This document shows positions 1 through 10,958 of a DNA stretch of 64,000 nt, piece after piece. This DNA is from Melieria omissa (lineage: Eukaryota > Arthropoda > Insecta > Diptera > Ulidiidae). The stretch covers positions 114,276,936-114,340,935 of the forward strand of contig OZ020267.1 in the NCBI GenBank assembly GCA_963971225.1, given 5' to 3'. The notes beneath the pieces were generated by a model. That model did not search any database, had not been told where the DNA came from, and saw nothing but the letters and a program-made list of their open reading frames with translations. A program made the translations under genes and the position numbers. Numbering within the stretch: the stretch's first letter is position 1; each line of letters starts with the position of its first letter.

Positions 1-45
1 AATTTGCACGATTTGCAAGCGTTGTTCTTTTGTCAACTTGTTCAT
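1..45 (-). mobile_element. 5' end of a mariner-related HTH transposase gene, cut by the window edge
   Basis: Reading leftwards from an ATG at 45, the frame gives MNKLTKEQRLQIVQI and runs off the window. This matches what I know of the start of an insect repeat family whose first domain is a helix-turn-helix (DUF4817-like) followed by a mariner-type DDE domain. Only 15 codons are visible, so integrity and full identity cannot be judged. The flanking sequence at 46-120 is probably the element's 5' untranslated or terminal sequence. Recognition is from the motif alone. Confidence 0.5.
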
Positions 46-347
46 GATGAAATGGCAAACCAAACTGAACATAAATGACATTAGAGTTGCCAGATTTGAC
101 CACAAAATGCCAGTTTTATCTCTATTCGAAAAACAAACCTCTAAAAAAAGTTAATGAGTTACTAATTAATGAGTTACTTATGAGTTATTAATGAGTTACT
201 TCCAGGCCAATAGAATGTTATGTGGTGAGCACCTACTCAGCCAACAGCTGATAAATGTGTCTGCCTATTCAATAAATCAGTTGGAAAATTGCTTTCCAAT
301 GGTCAACAGTGGCTTTTGTCTGCGGTAGGTTCAGCCTCAACTTAATT

Positions 348-987
348 TCAATCTACGCCTAGTTCAATTATCAGATTATTGCGCAAACTCAATAAATCTA
401 AAATAAAAATTGAACCCTTTGTACCACTTTCTTTCTGCTTGAGCGATGATTTCAGAACCAGGCCAGAGAGGGTCTTCTGCCGCTTGAACATCTCATCCAA
501 AGCCTTGCAATGCTGCACTTTGTCCAGAAAGGCATTGTGCAGTTTGTTGTATTTCTTTTTTATGTTCTCCAGATTCTCATACATCTGATCGCGCTCATCT
601 TCGAACTGCATGGCTCGAATTCGTGCCTCAACGTTAATAGCGGAAGAAGAGCGTTGATCGCTGGTCAATACCTGCAGTTTGTGACGCAGCAAAAGATTTT
701 CCTCTGTCAAGCGAGTGTTTTGCGCCTGTACTAAATGATAGGAAAACATTGATTTTTAGATGATAAATACAGAACTGGTTGACGAAACGTAAGTGCTTGA
801 GCTCCTTGCAAGTGGTGTTAATGCATGTCACACATTTCGAGGTACTACTGTACCAAGCAGCTGTGGCCGCTTTGTGTGCGACGTTTAATAAAAAAGGCGT
901 ACAAAGTGCGTTTAATTAAGGTAAATACTTACACGCATCCAGCTGTGCCTGCAGCAAGTGTGCGCTTCCACTCTGACTCATCCTCAT
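348..987 (-). CDS. small coiled-coil protein of unknown function, two exons
   Basis: The model joins 987..933 to 730..348 and gives about 145 residues. The donor is GTAAGT after 933 and the acceptor ATTTAG before 730; both are phase 1, and the join keeps an alanine-leucine-glutamine run in frame. Residues 10-110 are rich in Glu, Lys, Leu and Gln with heptad-like spacing (LTEENLLLRHKLQVL, then YENLENIKKKYNKLHNAFLDK), which is a long coiled coil. No enzyme motif, signal peptide or membrane segment is visible. The frame stays open about 45 nt upstream of the chosen ATG (to a TAG near 1030), so the start may lie in another exon. The last 30 residues are hydrophobic and unlike the rest, so the true C-terminus could also differ. 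I do not recognise the family; a centrosomal or cytoskeletal role would be a guess. Confidence 0.55.
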
Positions 988-1030
988 CCGTTGCTCCGAT
1001 ATGTCACCAAACGCCAAGTATAGACGATGT

Positions 1031-3917
1031 TTCTATTCAATTAATATTCGACACAAGACCGCACTAAATGCAACTGCAGCTAACAACGAAATGGGTCAAC
1101 TGTGGACTTCAATCATATTTGAGCTACCTGTGCAAAAATGTTGCTTATCGATCTGTACATTTTCGAAATGATAAACAATTATGGTTGATTGTCTTGCCGT
1201 ATCTACTCAAAACACATACAACCACGAGGCGTGAATGAAAAGCACTGTATAAACTTTTGACTGGCTGCTAGCCTAGTCACGAACCAGCTGTGTCTGAGTT
1301 TTGTCCGATAGAAAGCACACAACCGGTAAGATCGCACCATTTACAGCTGAAACGCCCCGCAAGCTTAAGCTTTATTCGGGGTTTCACTTCATCCTTGAAT
1401 TGTTGCAGGTATATCTCACGCTCGGGTTTTTCATCTAAACCATCCTAAGTTCGTTTACCTGGGTAATCATAAAATATTATTATATTATAAAAATTTTGCA
1501 AATCCAATACAGAATCAGTTTCTTGCTATGCATTCCAAATTCATTGAAAAATATTCCTGTTTGCCACTTTGAGAGTGTGAAATGGCAAGTATGCAGTTTT
1601 CGTTACGAATTTTTTCCCAATTTAATGCATCTTTGAATGAATTATTTACCCAAAATCAACAGCAGCAGTTGCTGCCCCACACCAGCGCACACAAAATTAA
1701 TCAAACAACACCATTTCGGTTTTATAGGCTTTCTACTCATCTATTGTATTTACTTCAACTCGGGGAATTTTTGTTTGCCGATACAAAAGTGCACATCATT
1801 TTACATACTTGTATGTTAAAATCACATTCAGTAAAACTACATTCTCGTTTTCCTCTCTACTATATTCATCTGTATTGAATTATTCAACTGTACTCCCTAA
1901 CAGTATGTAGAATTGTGTACTTTACCGTTACAAAATAGTAATTTATGTATGTGTTTAAGGCAATATTTACTCTATCTTTAATATATACTAAAATCGCTTA
2001 AACTTAAAATCATTACATATTATTTCATTATTAATTGGTTTTCACATTTCGCATGTGTGTGTGTGTGTGTGTAAATCTTAATTCATATTCATGCAGCAAA
2101 GAAAATGTCGACAAATGAGATAACCGTTATTGCCTTGTTTACAAATTCATAAACATAAAATGTTGTTAAGTTTGTTGCTTTCTCTCCGCAATGCAGCAAA
2201 TCAGAATGCAAAATACAAAATTTGTGGTAAATATTCTTTAATCTTAATATTGCATTGTTATGTATGTTTTTCATTACATAAGTTATCGCATTATACAATT
2301 GCATATATATTATGTATGATATGCTATTCTATATATTTTGCTAGATTTTTCATTAATTCTCATATTTCCGCATTTAAGGAGTGTTGCCATAATGCTTAAA
2401 GCCTACTTTACACTACTCCACTGAGTTTAAAAATAAATAAGAAAATGGAAGCAACGTGGAAAGGAATTTGAAGAAATTTTCAAAGAACTTTGGAATTGGA
2501 AGTGTTTCATACTCAGTGTATTAATGTAACGAATGCTTATTCTTGCTTGTTTGCTGCTTCTTCTTCAAACAAAAACAAAACATTAGCATTAAATCAGACG
2601 AGAAATATTCACGTCTCAGAAGGTGTTGCAGGGTCTGCCATTGACGTGTTTGTACCATTTAGAATCGGTTAAAACTTCATACATAAAAATCGTTAATTTT
2701 CGCTTCATTAAATTACAATAAACCTTTTAGTATTTGCATTCATAATTTCAAATCTGTTTTCTTAACTACATCGATTCCCACAGATTCGCATTTCACAGCA
2801 CAATTTTTCATTGACAAAGTATGCATTCATTTCCTTAACTTTAGCTTTAACTGTATCGGTTTTCGTACGTGTAACATTTTATAGGCATCCATGGACTTGT
2901 ATGCATGGGCATGTGTACGCATCTCGTATGTGTATGTGTGTCGGCATGTGGTTAAATTCAGAATATTCAGCAAATATGTGTTGCTTCTCCTTCAAAGGGC
3001 CATGCAATGTCCGTGTTAAAAAAGTTTCAGAGAGAAGGAGGACGTCTGCACGTATTGATGAGTTTGCAGTTGCAGTTGGCTACGTTTCGGTTGCATTTAT
3101 ATTCGTGTTTCATTTAGAGTTTCTAAATATATGTACTTTTCATTCCAGTTACAATGGACCACCTTCGACACTTGCCAGTACACAGGACATGGTTTATACT
3201 GAAAACAAATTCAGTCTTAAGCGCCACTATTCGCTAGTTTGCTTCTCGCGTTTTAACTACAAAAGGTGTATACGTGAATTTCGCAACAAATCAATTTAAT
3301 TTGCTTAACATAAAAATACGATTCTCCTTTTGGCAATAAAATCATTTATAAAACATTGAAAATTATAATGTTATATAGTCAATAGTAATTTGCTAAAAAT
3401 CACCAGATTTTTTACTACACGTTTACTTATAATACAAATAAAATCGTCGTCGCGGGAGGTAATTTTCAATCCGCGGAAATTGTGGACAATTTTTAAGGAT
3501 AATGAAGAAATATATAAAATTATATGTTACAATTGATAGAGCAATCATTTCTGCATCATTTCATGAGTCCAAGTGCTGAACTTGCGATTGCAGTGTAAGA
3601 TCAAAAGGCAGCGACATAAATAAAGCAGTGCATTTGAGCAAAATATTTAAGTACGCTTTTACTTGGCTTTGCATTTTATCAAAACCTGTCCGCATAGTAC
3701 GCACCTATACTGGGCATTACAAAATTTGGAATGTGTTCACAATAACATTGAGAAATCCTACTCACATTCGTCTCTCCGCCAGTTGTATTTCGGCGTTGAA
3801 TTTAGCAACTTTCTGGGGAGCATACATTTCGAAATATTGCACAGACCAACGTAAGGGCAAGTAATCACCAAACCACAACAAACAATCACACCGTTTATGG
3901 ACGCAATGCTTCATGTC
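1031..3917. other. intergenic stretch without recognisable genes
   Basis: AT-rich sequence between the coiled-coil gene and the 3' end of the first Oatp. It contains only short or cysteine-poor frames with no recognisable domain, a (TG)n run at 2054-2072, and many scattered A/T tracts. The stretch adjoining 3917 probably holds the 3' untranslated region of the Oatp, but I found no clear polyadenylation signal for it. Confidence 0.5.
2054..2072. repeat. (TG)n microsatellite
   Basis: Uninterrupted TG dinucleotides, about nine to ten units. Confidence 0.95.
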
Positions 3918-6900
3918 TTAAGCGGTCGTCGCATCGTTATCGTCCTCGTTGTCCGCATCACCGCTGGCGATTAGCTCGTTGCGTTCGTCATCGATCTGGA
4001 TTTTGTGGTGCGATGCCTTGCGTGAATGTGCGTGCTTCAACTGCAGTGCGCCACCTGCAGTGGGCGTCGACGTTGCGCTGCTGGCAGCTGTGTCGGTGCC
4101 GGCCACAACCGACGGTGCATAGTTTAAGTCTTTTGAATTAGTGCGCCGATGTCGCAGTATACTAAGTGCCGCTTCAGTGGCATTGTGTAGTGCGTTGGTG
4201 GTCGTTGCAGCCACCGTTGGCAAGGCGGTGCCGGCGGCCGCATGTGTCACCGCTCGATTATTCAAGTCTTTTGAATTATTTCGGGAATGTCCGCACGAAG
4301 CGGACGCCTCAGTTTCGTTTGAATTCTTCACTTTGTTCTCCACAACGTTCTTTAGTACGTTGACGTTCTTCTTATGGCCGCGGAAAAAATCTGCGTCGAA
4401 GCGTATATTGTTCGGCATGTAGATCTGGTCGTACGAATGGTTGCGCGCATGCTTCTTTACGAAATGGCCGCAGCCGGTGGTCAGCTCCTCGTCATCCTCC
4501 TCCTCATCCTCCTGCGGCTTCAGCTGGTTCTGTATGTAGCGTATGTTAAAAGCCGGATCATCACGTGAATTTGTGCGGGAATGCGTAAGCCTGTAGCGGA
4601 AATCTGCATTCAGATCACTGGAATTATTGCGCGAATGTGTTTGAAACCGTTTTAAGCTCTTGAATTTAATGGGCTCGTTGGCGTCGGCCGGTGCAGTGCT
4701 GACGTTCTGATCTTTGGAAAAACTACGTATCATTTTTACGTCACACGATGCGCTGCGGAAATGCTTCTTCGATTTGGTTTGTGGCGTCGTCATGCCTGCG
4801 GAGTGCACTGCGTTGTTGCATTTGTCATAGCTGTGTTGGAACGTTGGCGAGAGTTAACGTCAAATGTATATTTTACCAAGAAATTTCATAAAATCTCACC
4901 CATACTCCAGTTGGACAGTGCGTGAATCATTGCGAGAATGGCGTAGTATATCGGAGGAAATAATGAGCTCTCCACTGCTACCATAAATTGGGTTGGTTTC
5001 ATTTATAGTCAACTTCTCATCAAATACTGTAAATTTATAATTCAAAACAATGTTAGCAGATTCGTGAAAAACTCCTGACTTTACAAATATTCTAAATAGT
5101 GCTATTATTTACTCACGTTTATCTAGACTAATAATAGACCCAATTATAGGATCACTAGCGTTTATGGGCTTTAATTTCTCCAACTGCTTTCGTCTTCGTA
5201 CCAGCCACCAATCGGCAATGAATATTGCTAAAGCAACTATTTTCACAGTGGCGCAGAGTCCGACGTATCTGAGTAAACGAACAGTACAAACATTGTTTAT
5301 ACATAAAATACATACATTTTACGTATATAAACATCGAATTCCAAACTCAACTTTAACAATATTGTTATTACAATGGGCCTTTTGGGCCTCCGAGTGTGTC
5401 TCTTATAGAGGCAGCCACCCCCACCTAACCTAACCTAACAATACTTACTTGTATCTAAATTTTTCGATATCATAGATCAGGCATCGTCCGCCTTTCTCCC
5501 CGCACGTTGACTTCCAGAGCAAACAAGTCGAATCGATCAGATTACCGAACAGTATGGGCGCCGGTATATAGCCGAACAGTCGAAATATTACAAATTGCAT
5601 GCCCAGCGCAAACGAGCGCTCCTCTTCGGACACCGAACGCAGAACGATCATAAGCAGCGGCATCTGTGTCGACGCCACAATGAATGTCATGAAGAACAGT
5701 AATATGAGAAAGGGGTAGATGGTGCGGCAAGGTGTTGCACATGGACCGGCAGTCGCAACAGGAACTACAGTAACTTCGGCAAAGTCCTCGTTGGCATTTA
5801 ATGCTTGAGCTTGGCTGCCGCCGGCGCCAACGAAAATACTGCTCGAAATATTCGAATGAACACCTGTATTGTGAGCCAAGAGCCAAATGGTGTAAATTCA
5901 ATGCCATCTGCTTATTGCTGCAAGTACTTACATGCACAATTGGTGTAGTTGGAGGTCGATGAGAACGCTGTGCAGCCAGCATGGCAGGGACTGAAGTAGG
6001 TAAGACCGTTATTGCCGCAAACCGGCTCCACATCACTGGTCAAGCATTCACAACCAAAGTTGCAGGCAGCGGTAAGATTCACCTGAAACGGCTCGATGAC
6101 ACCGTGCTTGGCGCTCTTGTAGTACGGAATGGTGGTGCCGGCCATTTTCAGATTGTCACAACCCAAGAAAAATAGCATACCGTACAGCGCTAAGCAAATG
6201 GCATTGGAGATGATGACAAACTGCACGGCGCCCTTCGGCTTCAATTGGAAACGCTTCAGTATGCAGCCGCCGATGAAAATGCCTATGCAAGCGCCAGGCA
6301 CCGCAATGGAGCCGACGAAAACGCTCGCTTGGCTTTTGCCCACACTGAACTGCGTTTCGAGGTATTTCGGCAAAAACACCACAAAGCCGGAGACGATCCA
6401 AAGCTCCATGCAGGCACCGAGGCAGGTGACAATGTAAACGGGATTGGTAACAAGGCGCAACATGGACTGTGGAATATCTACAAAACAAAAATTATAATAT
6501 AAATTGATCGAGCACACAACACCAACCTTTTATATCTTTGCCATAGCCTGTATCGACTCTGGGCTCATCCTCCTCTTTCGCACTGACCGCAATAATTTCC
6601 TTTTTCACTTTGCCAGTGGGATCTGCGGTACGTGGAAGACTGTTGGAGTTATTAGGCACAGCCGGTTGCATAACAGAACTTTTGCGGATTTTCTTTTTCT
6701 CCGACGTAAGAACCTGCAGGCAAGTATAAAGAAGTTAAAAGGATAAATAAATATTTGTATACTTGTGTGGATGAGACTCACCTTGGGAAAGGAAAAGAAT
6801 GGTACGGCCACAATGAGCAGTAAAACTCCGCAGAGCAAAAACCCACCCCACCACATGCCAACCCATCGCCGATCGCCAGGATCTGCATTTAGCAAAATAC

Positions 6901-9749
6901 ATATTTGAGATTATTCTAATACGTAAAAGAGAAAGCGAGTCAAACACTTACGGATCGATATTACTGCTGACGACAGCGAGTCCATGTGAAACGATAGCAG
7001 ATATGCGCCCAGCAAGAAGCCCAACACCGGCCCAAATGCGGCCATACTATACATGCAGCCAATGTACATGGATGAACTTTCCGTCCGAACATGATCGTCG
7101 ACGTACGTGGTGCCGAGCGTAAAGAGCGGGCTGCCGCCACAACCGAGCAGCAATTGAGCAATTACAAAGAGCAGCACTGGCCCAAATGTCGATAATTTCC
7201 CCTCGAGGCAATTGTCCTCGCGGAGAGTGTGTGGCGCCAGTGGCGGATTTGACAGGCCGCTTGATAGGCGACCCAGATCCATGTCTTGGTCGCGTACTAA
7301 AGCACTGCGGCAGATATTGTCACTTGTCTCGTTGGCGACCGAGATGCCCGGATTGGGTTCTCCCGTGAAATGCGGCACCATAAATACCAGCGAGCCAATA
7401 CCCATAATAGCGGCGCCTGTGAACGATGCATATACGTATGTATGTGAATGTAGCGATTATCACACGAGTCAACACAAGTCCCACTAAAACTTACCGATAC
7501 CAATCCAGACGGGAATGTGTCGCCGACTTCCTAAGTAGCTAACAAATATAACGGTTATCACATTTCCAATTTCATAGCTGGACGCTATCAGTCCCGAATA
7601 GCTAGAGGGTATCTCGAAGCGTTTCTCAATTGTCGTAATCACCGAATTAATATAACCCGAGCTTAACGCCTGTTGCAAGGTGACTAGCATCGACAGGAGC
7701 AGAACGAATATTTTTATTCTGGCGAATTTTTGGATTCTTCTCGGTCGGTAGTTCAGTATGCCACAATCGCGCGACTGCAAATCGTCGTCGTCGTCACTGT
7801 TGACCACGTTCATATTGTAGGCCAGCGCCGCTGTGGTGTTGCTGCCACTTGCACTTACTGCCACACCAACACCGCCGACCGTCGACGACGGCTGACGGCT
7901 GTGGCATTTGGCAAGACCATCAGCGCCGCACGCAGCGTGACTTTGGTGACAGTTGCGGGCATTTTTCGACAACACGTTCGTGCTGGCGACGACAGTGGAA
8001 GCCGGTGCAGTGGACGTATGCGACGGTGCTTCGGCCAGATTAGCGGAGTCCTGTGCGGCATCGAGACTGCTGTCATCACCGCTGTTCGTTTCCGAGTACA
8101 AGCCGGTCATCTGATACATAGACTCCTGCCGTCTGCAATTATAGAACGGACATCGAATTAGCGACTCCAGTGCCAGCGAGTGCGAAAGCCTCGATGACAA
8201 TCTCACCGAAATAAATTAAAGCGTGAGCATTACACGACTACAAAAAATACGTAAATACCAGACTAACTATAAAACTGTCAATTTTGCTAAAATAAATACT
8301 TCTGAGCGGTGACAATATTTGTTTTGTTTATTTTTTTAATTATAGTGCGACCACAAGTGGATCTCACGGCGTTGTCTCTGTAGATTGCTTATGATTTTAC
8401 CTGTGCAGCTACTGAAGAAAAGTACCGAAGCGAAGGAGGGCACAGCGCAGCGCGAAAGTTCGGCGATTTTCAAATTATGCAATTACTTATAATTGATTTG
8501 GGTTTCATTTCGTGTGCCGCCGTACACTATTCAGTTAGTAATGGGTATTGATAATGACACCGACGACTTTCCGCCTCTTTGTACGGCCGTCGCCTGGCTG
8601 TGTATGGGTATTGGAAAACGATTATGGCCTCCCAAAAGGAACGTGCTGCAGTGATATGAATCGAAGTGCCACGTTACGGCCACAGCAGCACGCCGAGGTC
8701 AAACGTCAAGCCAAGTAAAGGCCACCGAGTCAAGTTCACATTTCTTTTGACGGCTCACCAGCAAGAATTTATATTGCACCGTATATGCCCGGAGTGCCGC
8801 TTTGGGTTGAATCATTTCACGAGGTGGCCTCTGTGGCCGGCACTGCGGCTCTGTCCCACTTCATTGGCGTCTTTGCTTCACACACAGGCAACCAGGCACA
8901 CACACACCGTGCAGCTGAAGGCTACACACTGCACACAATTTAAAGCGCAACTACTCAGCTACTAAAATATTTAAATTCCATAAAACTCCTGCAGCAATCC
9001 ACTTCCTCATGCCAACTCGAAAGGACGACAGTAACTAAATGAATGGTGCAGAGCACAGTTTCAACTGGCTCGAGTAGTAGCGTGGAGTGTTTGTGCAGCG
9101 CACGGGTTCCCACCATTTTGTCCGTCCGTCCGTCCGTTCATCCGTCTTTCCATCCGTGCAGTTTAGGTGTACTTAAATATGTATAAATACTCATGTAACT
9201 ATGTGGGATTTGTTGGTGCCAGTGCCCGAATCGGGCATCGAAATTGAAATCGATTGCTGCCAGGTTTGTGTACAAAGCCCACCTACAAATATACATATTG
9301 CACGTAAACCTTCGTTTTTTACGCTAGCAATTTGTGTGCCACGACAGGCAAACACTTTCACCTTCTTAAACGACAAAAATCAAAAGACATTAACTTGAAG
9401 AGTTGAAAGTTATCGACTGGCGTACTGGCCGCAGTCGAATATGCCGTTTACTTAATGGGTTTCATATTGATTGAATTAGTAACGAGATTCACCCAACAGG
9501 AACAGTTTAGTGATCGGCTGAAAGAACTCACCTGTGTCCTTTTCGATGTGTTGAACTGGTGCTGTGATTTCTACATACTCCCTCGCCTCCCCCTCCGCCA
9601 GCATTAGTGCAATTTCCACCGTCCACAGTGTTGGTCGCACTACCGTTCGGTCTTCCGCTATTGTCTTCCACACTCTGTCCGGCAGATGGATCGGCACAGT
9701 GTTGCTCCAGTCTGTCCTCCGTCTGTGGTGCAGGTCTGTTGGCTGTCAT
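3918..9749 (-). CDS. organic anion transporting polypeptide (Oatp/SLCO) with long phospho-motif C-tail
   Basis: Ten exons: 9749..9532, 8132..7495, 7416..6952, 6882..6782, 6713..6527, 6477..5932, 5863..5449, 5268..5117, 5026..4900, 4830..3918. All junctions have GT/AG ends and matching phases; total 3762 nt, 1253 residues. It should be a 12-span plasma-membrane carrier for large organic anions, hormones or xenobiotics. Residues 1-200 are a polar Ser/Asn/Gly-rich cytosolic leader; the first membrane span lies near 200-225. The family signature DRRWVGMWWGG is near 445-455, and a cysteine-rich Kazal-like extracellular loop (VEPVCGNNGLTYFSPC) is near 669-719. Residues 907-1253 form a hydrophilic tail with seven H-x-R-x-x-S motifs and acidic runs. 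The start at 9749 is chosen because its exon joins 8132 in phase 2; ATG at 8119 is a possible internal start. It sits upstream of a second Oatp on the same strand and may correspond to Drosophila Oatp33Ea; I am sure of the family, not of the orthologue. Confidence 0.9.
4536..4652 (-). repeat. part of the H-S-R-x-x-S motif array in the Oatp tail (coding)
   Basis: Within the last Oatp exon, two copies of the motif (THSRNNSSDLN and THSRTNSRDDP) lie about 17 residues apart. Further copies lie nearby: KHARNHSYDQI, GHSRNNSKDLN, RHRRTNSKDLN, HAHSRKASHHK, and one in the previous exon, RHSRNDSRTVQ. The DNA copies share cores such as TCACGTGAATTTGTGC and TCTTTTGAATTA, so the array probably arose by duplication. 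R-x-x-S is the consensus of basophilic kinases; phosphorylation is inference. Confidence 0.7.
5371..5440 (-). repeat. intronic interspersed repeat fragment with TTAGG-like run
   Basis: In the intron between Oatp exons 7 and 8, the minus strand reads TTAGGTTAGGTTAGGTGGGG, then GGTGGCTGCCTCTATAAGAG, then an ACACTCGGAGGCCC-type tail. I recall this arrangement as a dispersed repeat common in tephritid flies, probably the terminal part of a retroelement. It is not telomeric: flies lack TTAGG telomerase repeats and this lies inside a gene. Confidence 0.5.
9121..9156. repeat. imperfect (TCCG)n tetranucleotide run
   Basis: Repeated TCCG units degenerate into TCCGTCTTTCCATCCG. It lies in the first intron of the Oatp gene. 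Confidence 0.8.
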
Positions 9750-10954
9750 AATGCTGCATTCATCGATGGCGGCAATACTTGCTTACATTTTCTACCCACA
9801 GCGATTAACAGAGCGTTGTCTCACCTTCACGCATGTGTATGTATTTTTCTGCAAAAAATTAAATGAAAATGGCTTTTAAGACGTTGCATAAACGAATACA
9901 TAGTTTTGGCACATGAATTTTGCAAATATTTTCCTCCACTGATGAGTTGGTCCATAAACTAAAACCTTGAACAGTTTCCCCACTTCAACTGATTTGACGG
10001 TGTTATAATTTTGTATAAATTTAAGCAAACTGCATACCTACCAAATTATGTGGTAGTTGTGTTCAACTTATGGTAGATTGAGCATTATAGCAGCTCAAGT
10101 CGATAATTTCACGATGAACCCAACATTTGCCACAAATTAAACTACTTTGCCTCAGTGCCGCATTTTCTCTCTCTTTCGTAAAACCGCTAAAGCATGGTAA
10201 ATTAAGTGGAGCATCAATTTTCAGCAAAAAACTTCGCTCGGCCATATGCAATATGGCCAACTATTTAGTTTTAGCATATGGATATTTCGGATTACAGCAG
10301 AGCAGAGGCGACGAGCGCAGTCAAAATGCAGCGAGGCAGAAAATCTAGTAGCTTCGCTACCAGTCAATTACAAGTAGCCAGTTCCAATTACGAAATGCTT
10401 TTACTCTGGATAATAAATGTGTTTGTATATGTATAACACAAAATCCATTGATTGGATTACTTAATCAAAATTTGATAATTCACCACAAGTTTTCATGCTG
10501 GCAGTGAAACGCTTGCAACTAGTTGCAACTTTAATTTTCTCATGCATTGTATTTGATAGAAATACAAGGATACCAGCCACAGTCCTCAATTCAATTTCAC
10601 ACGAAAGGACACCTCTGCAGCGTTCATACCCTTTTCAGCTGGCACACGAGTATGTAAACAATCTTCAGCGCCCTTCCGTCGTGTGCCTGTGCAGCCGGTT
10701 AGCTTGCGACTCCCCTTGGCGGGTATTCGGATGTGTTACGTAAGGTCAAGTTCAATGCATGCCAAGGTATATGCGAGTCTGATATGTAATATGAAGCACT
10801 TTGAACCAAGGGCTTCAATAATAAGAAAAATGGCATTTGCAGATCGAAAACGTTATTCGGTATAAAAACGTAATAAAGCTAAACCAAAAGTTAAAAAATT
10901 TGACAATAAGTATCTGCAATTTTTGAGAATAGGCAAATTTGGCTAAAATCTACA
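9750..10954. other. presumed Oatp promoter side and intergenic sequence
   Basis: Sequence 5' of the first coding exon of the Oatp gene. It should hold the promoter and 5' untranslated exon(s), but I could not place a TATA box or initiator. Frames here are short and show no domain. Confidence 0.4.
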
Positions 10955-10958
10955 TTAA

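Noticed and set aside
2811..3299. 162-codon + strand frame
   Set aside because: Begins at a non-ATG codon, has no domain, contains simple-repeat sequence (GTATGTGTATGTG) and lacks splice or promoter context.
5421..5440. CCTAACCTAACCTAAC as telomeric repeat
   Set aside because: Only three units, inside an intron, attached to a dispersed repeat; Diptera do not use TTAGG telomeres.
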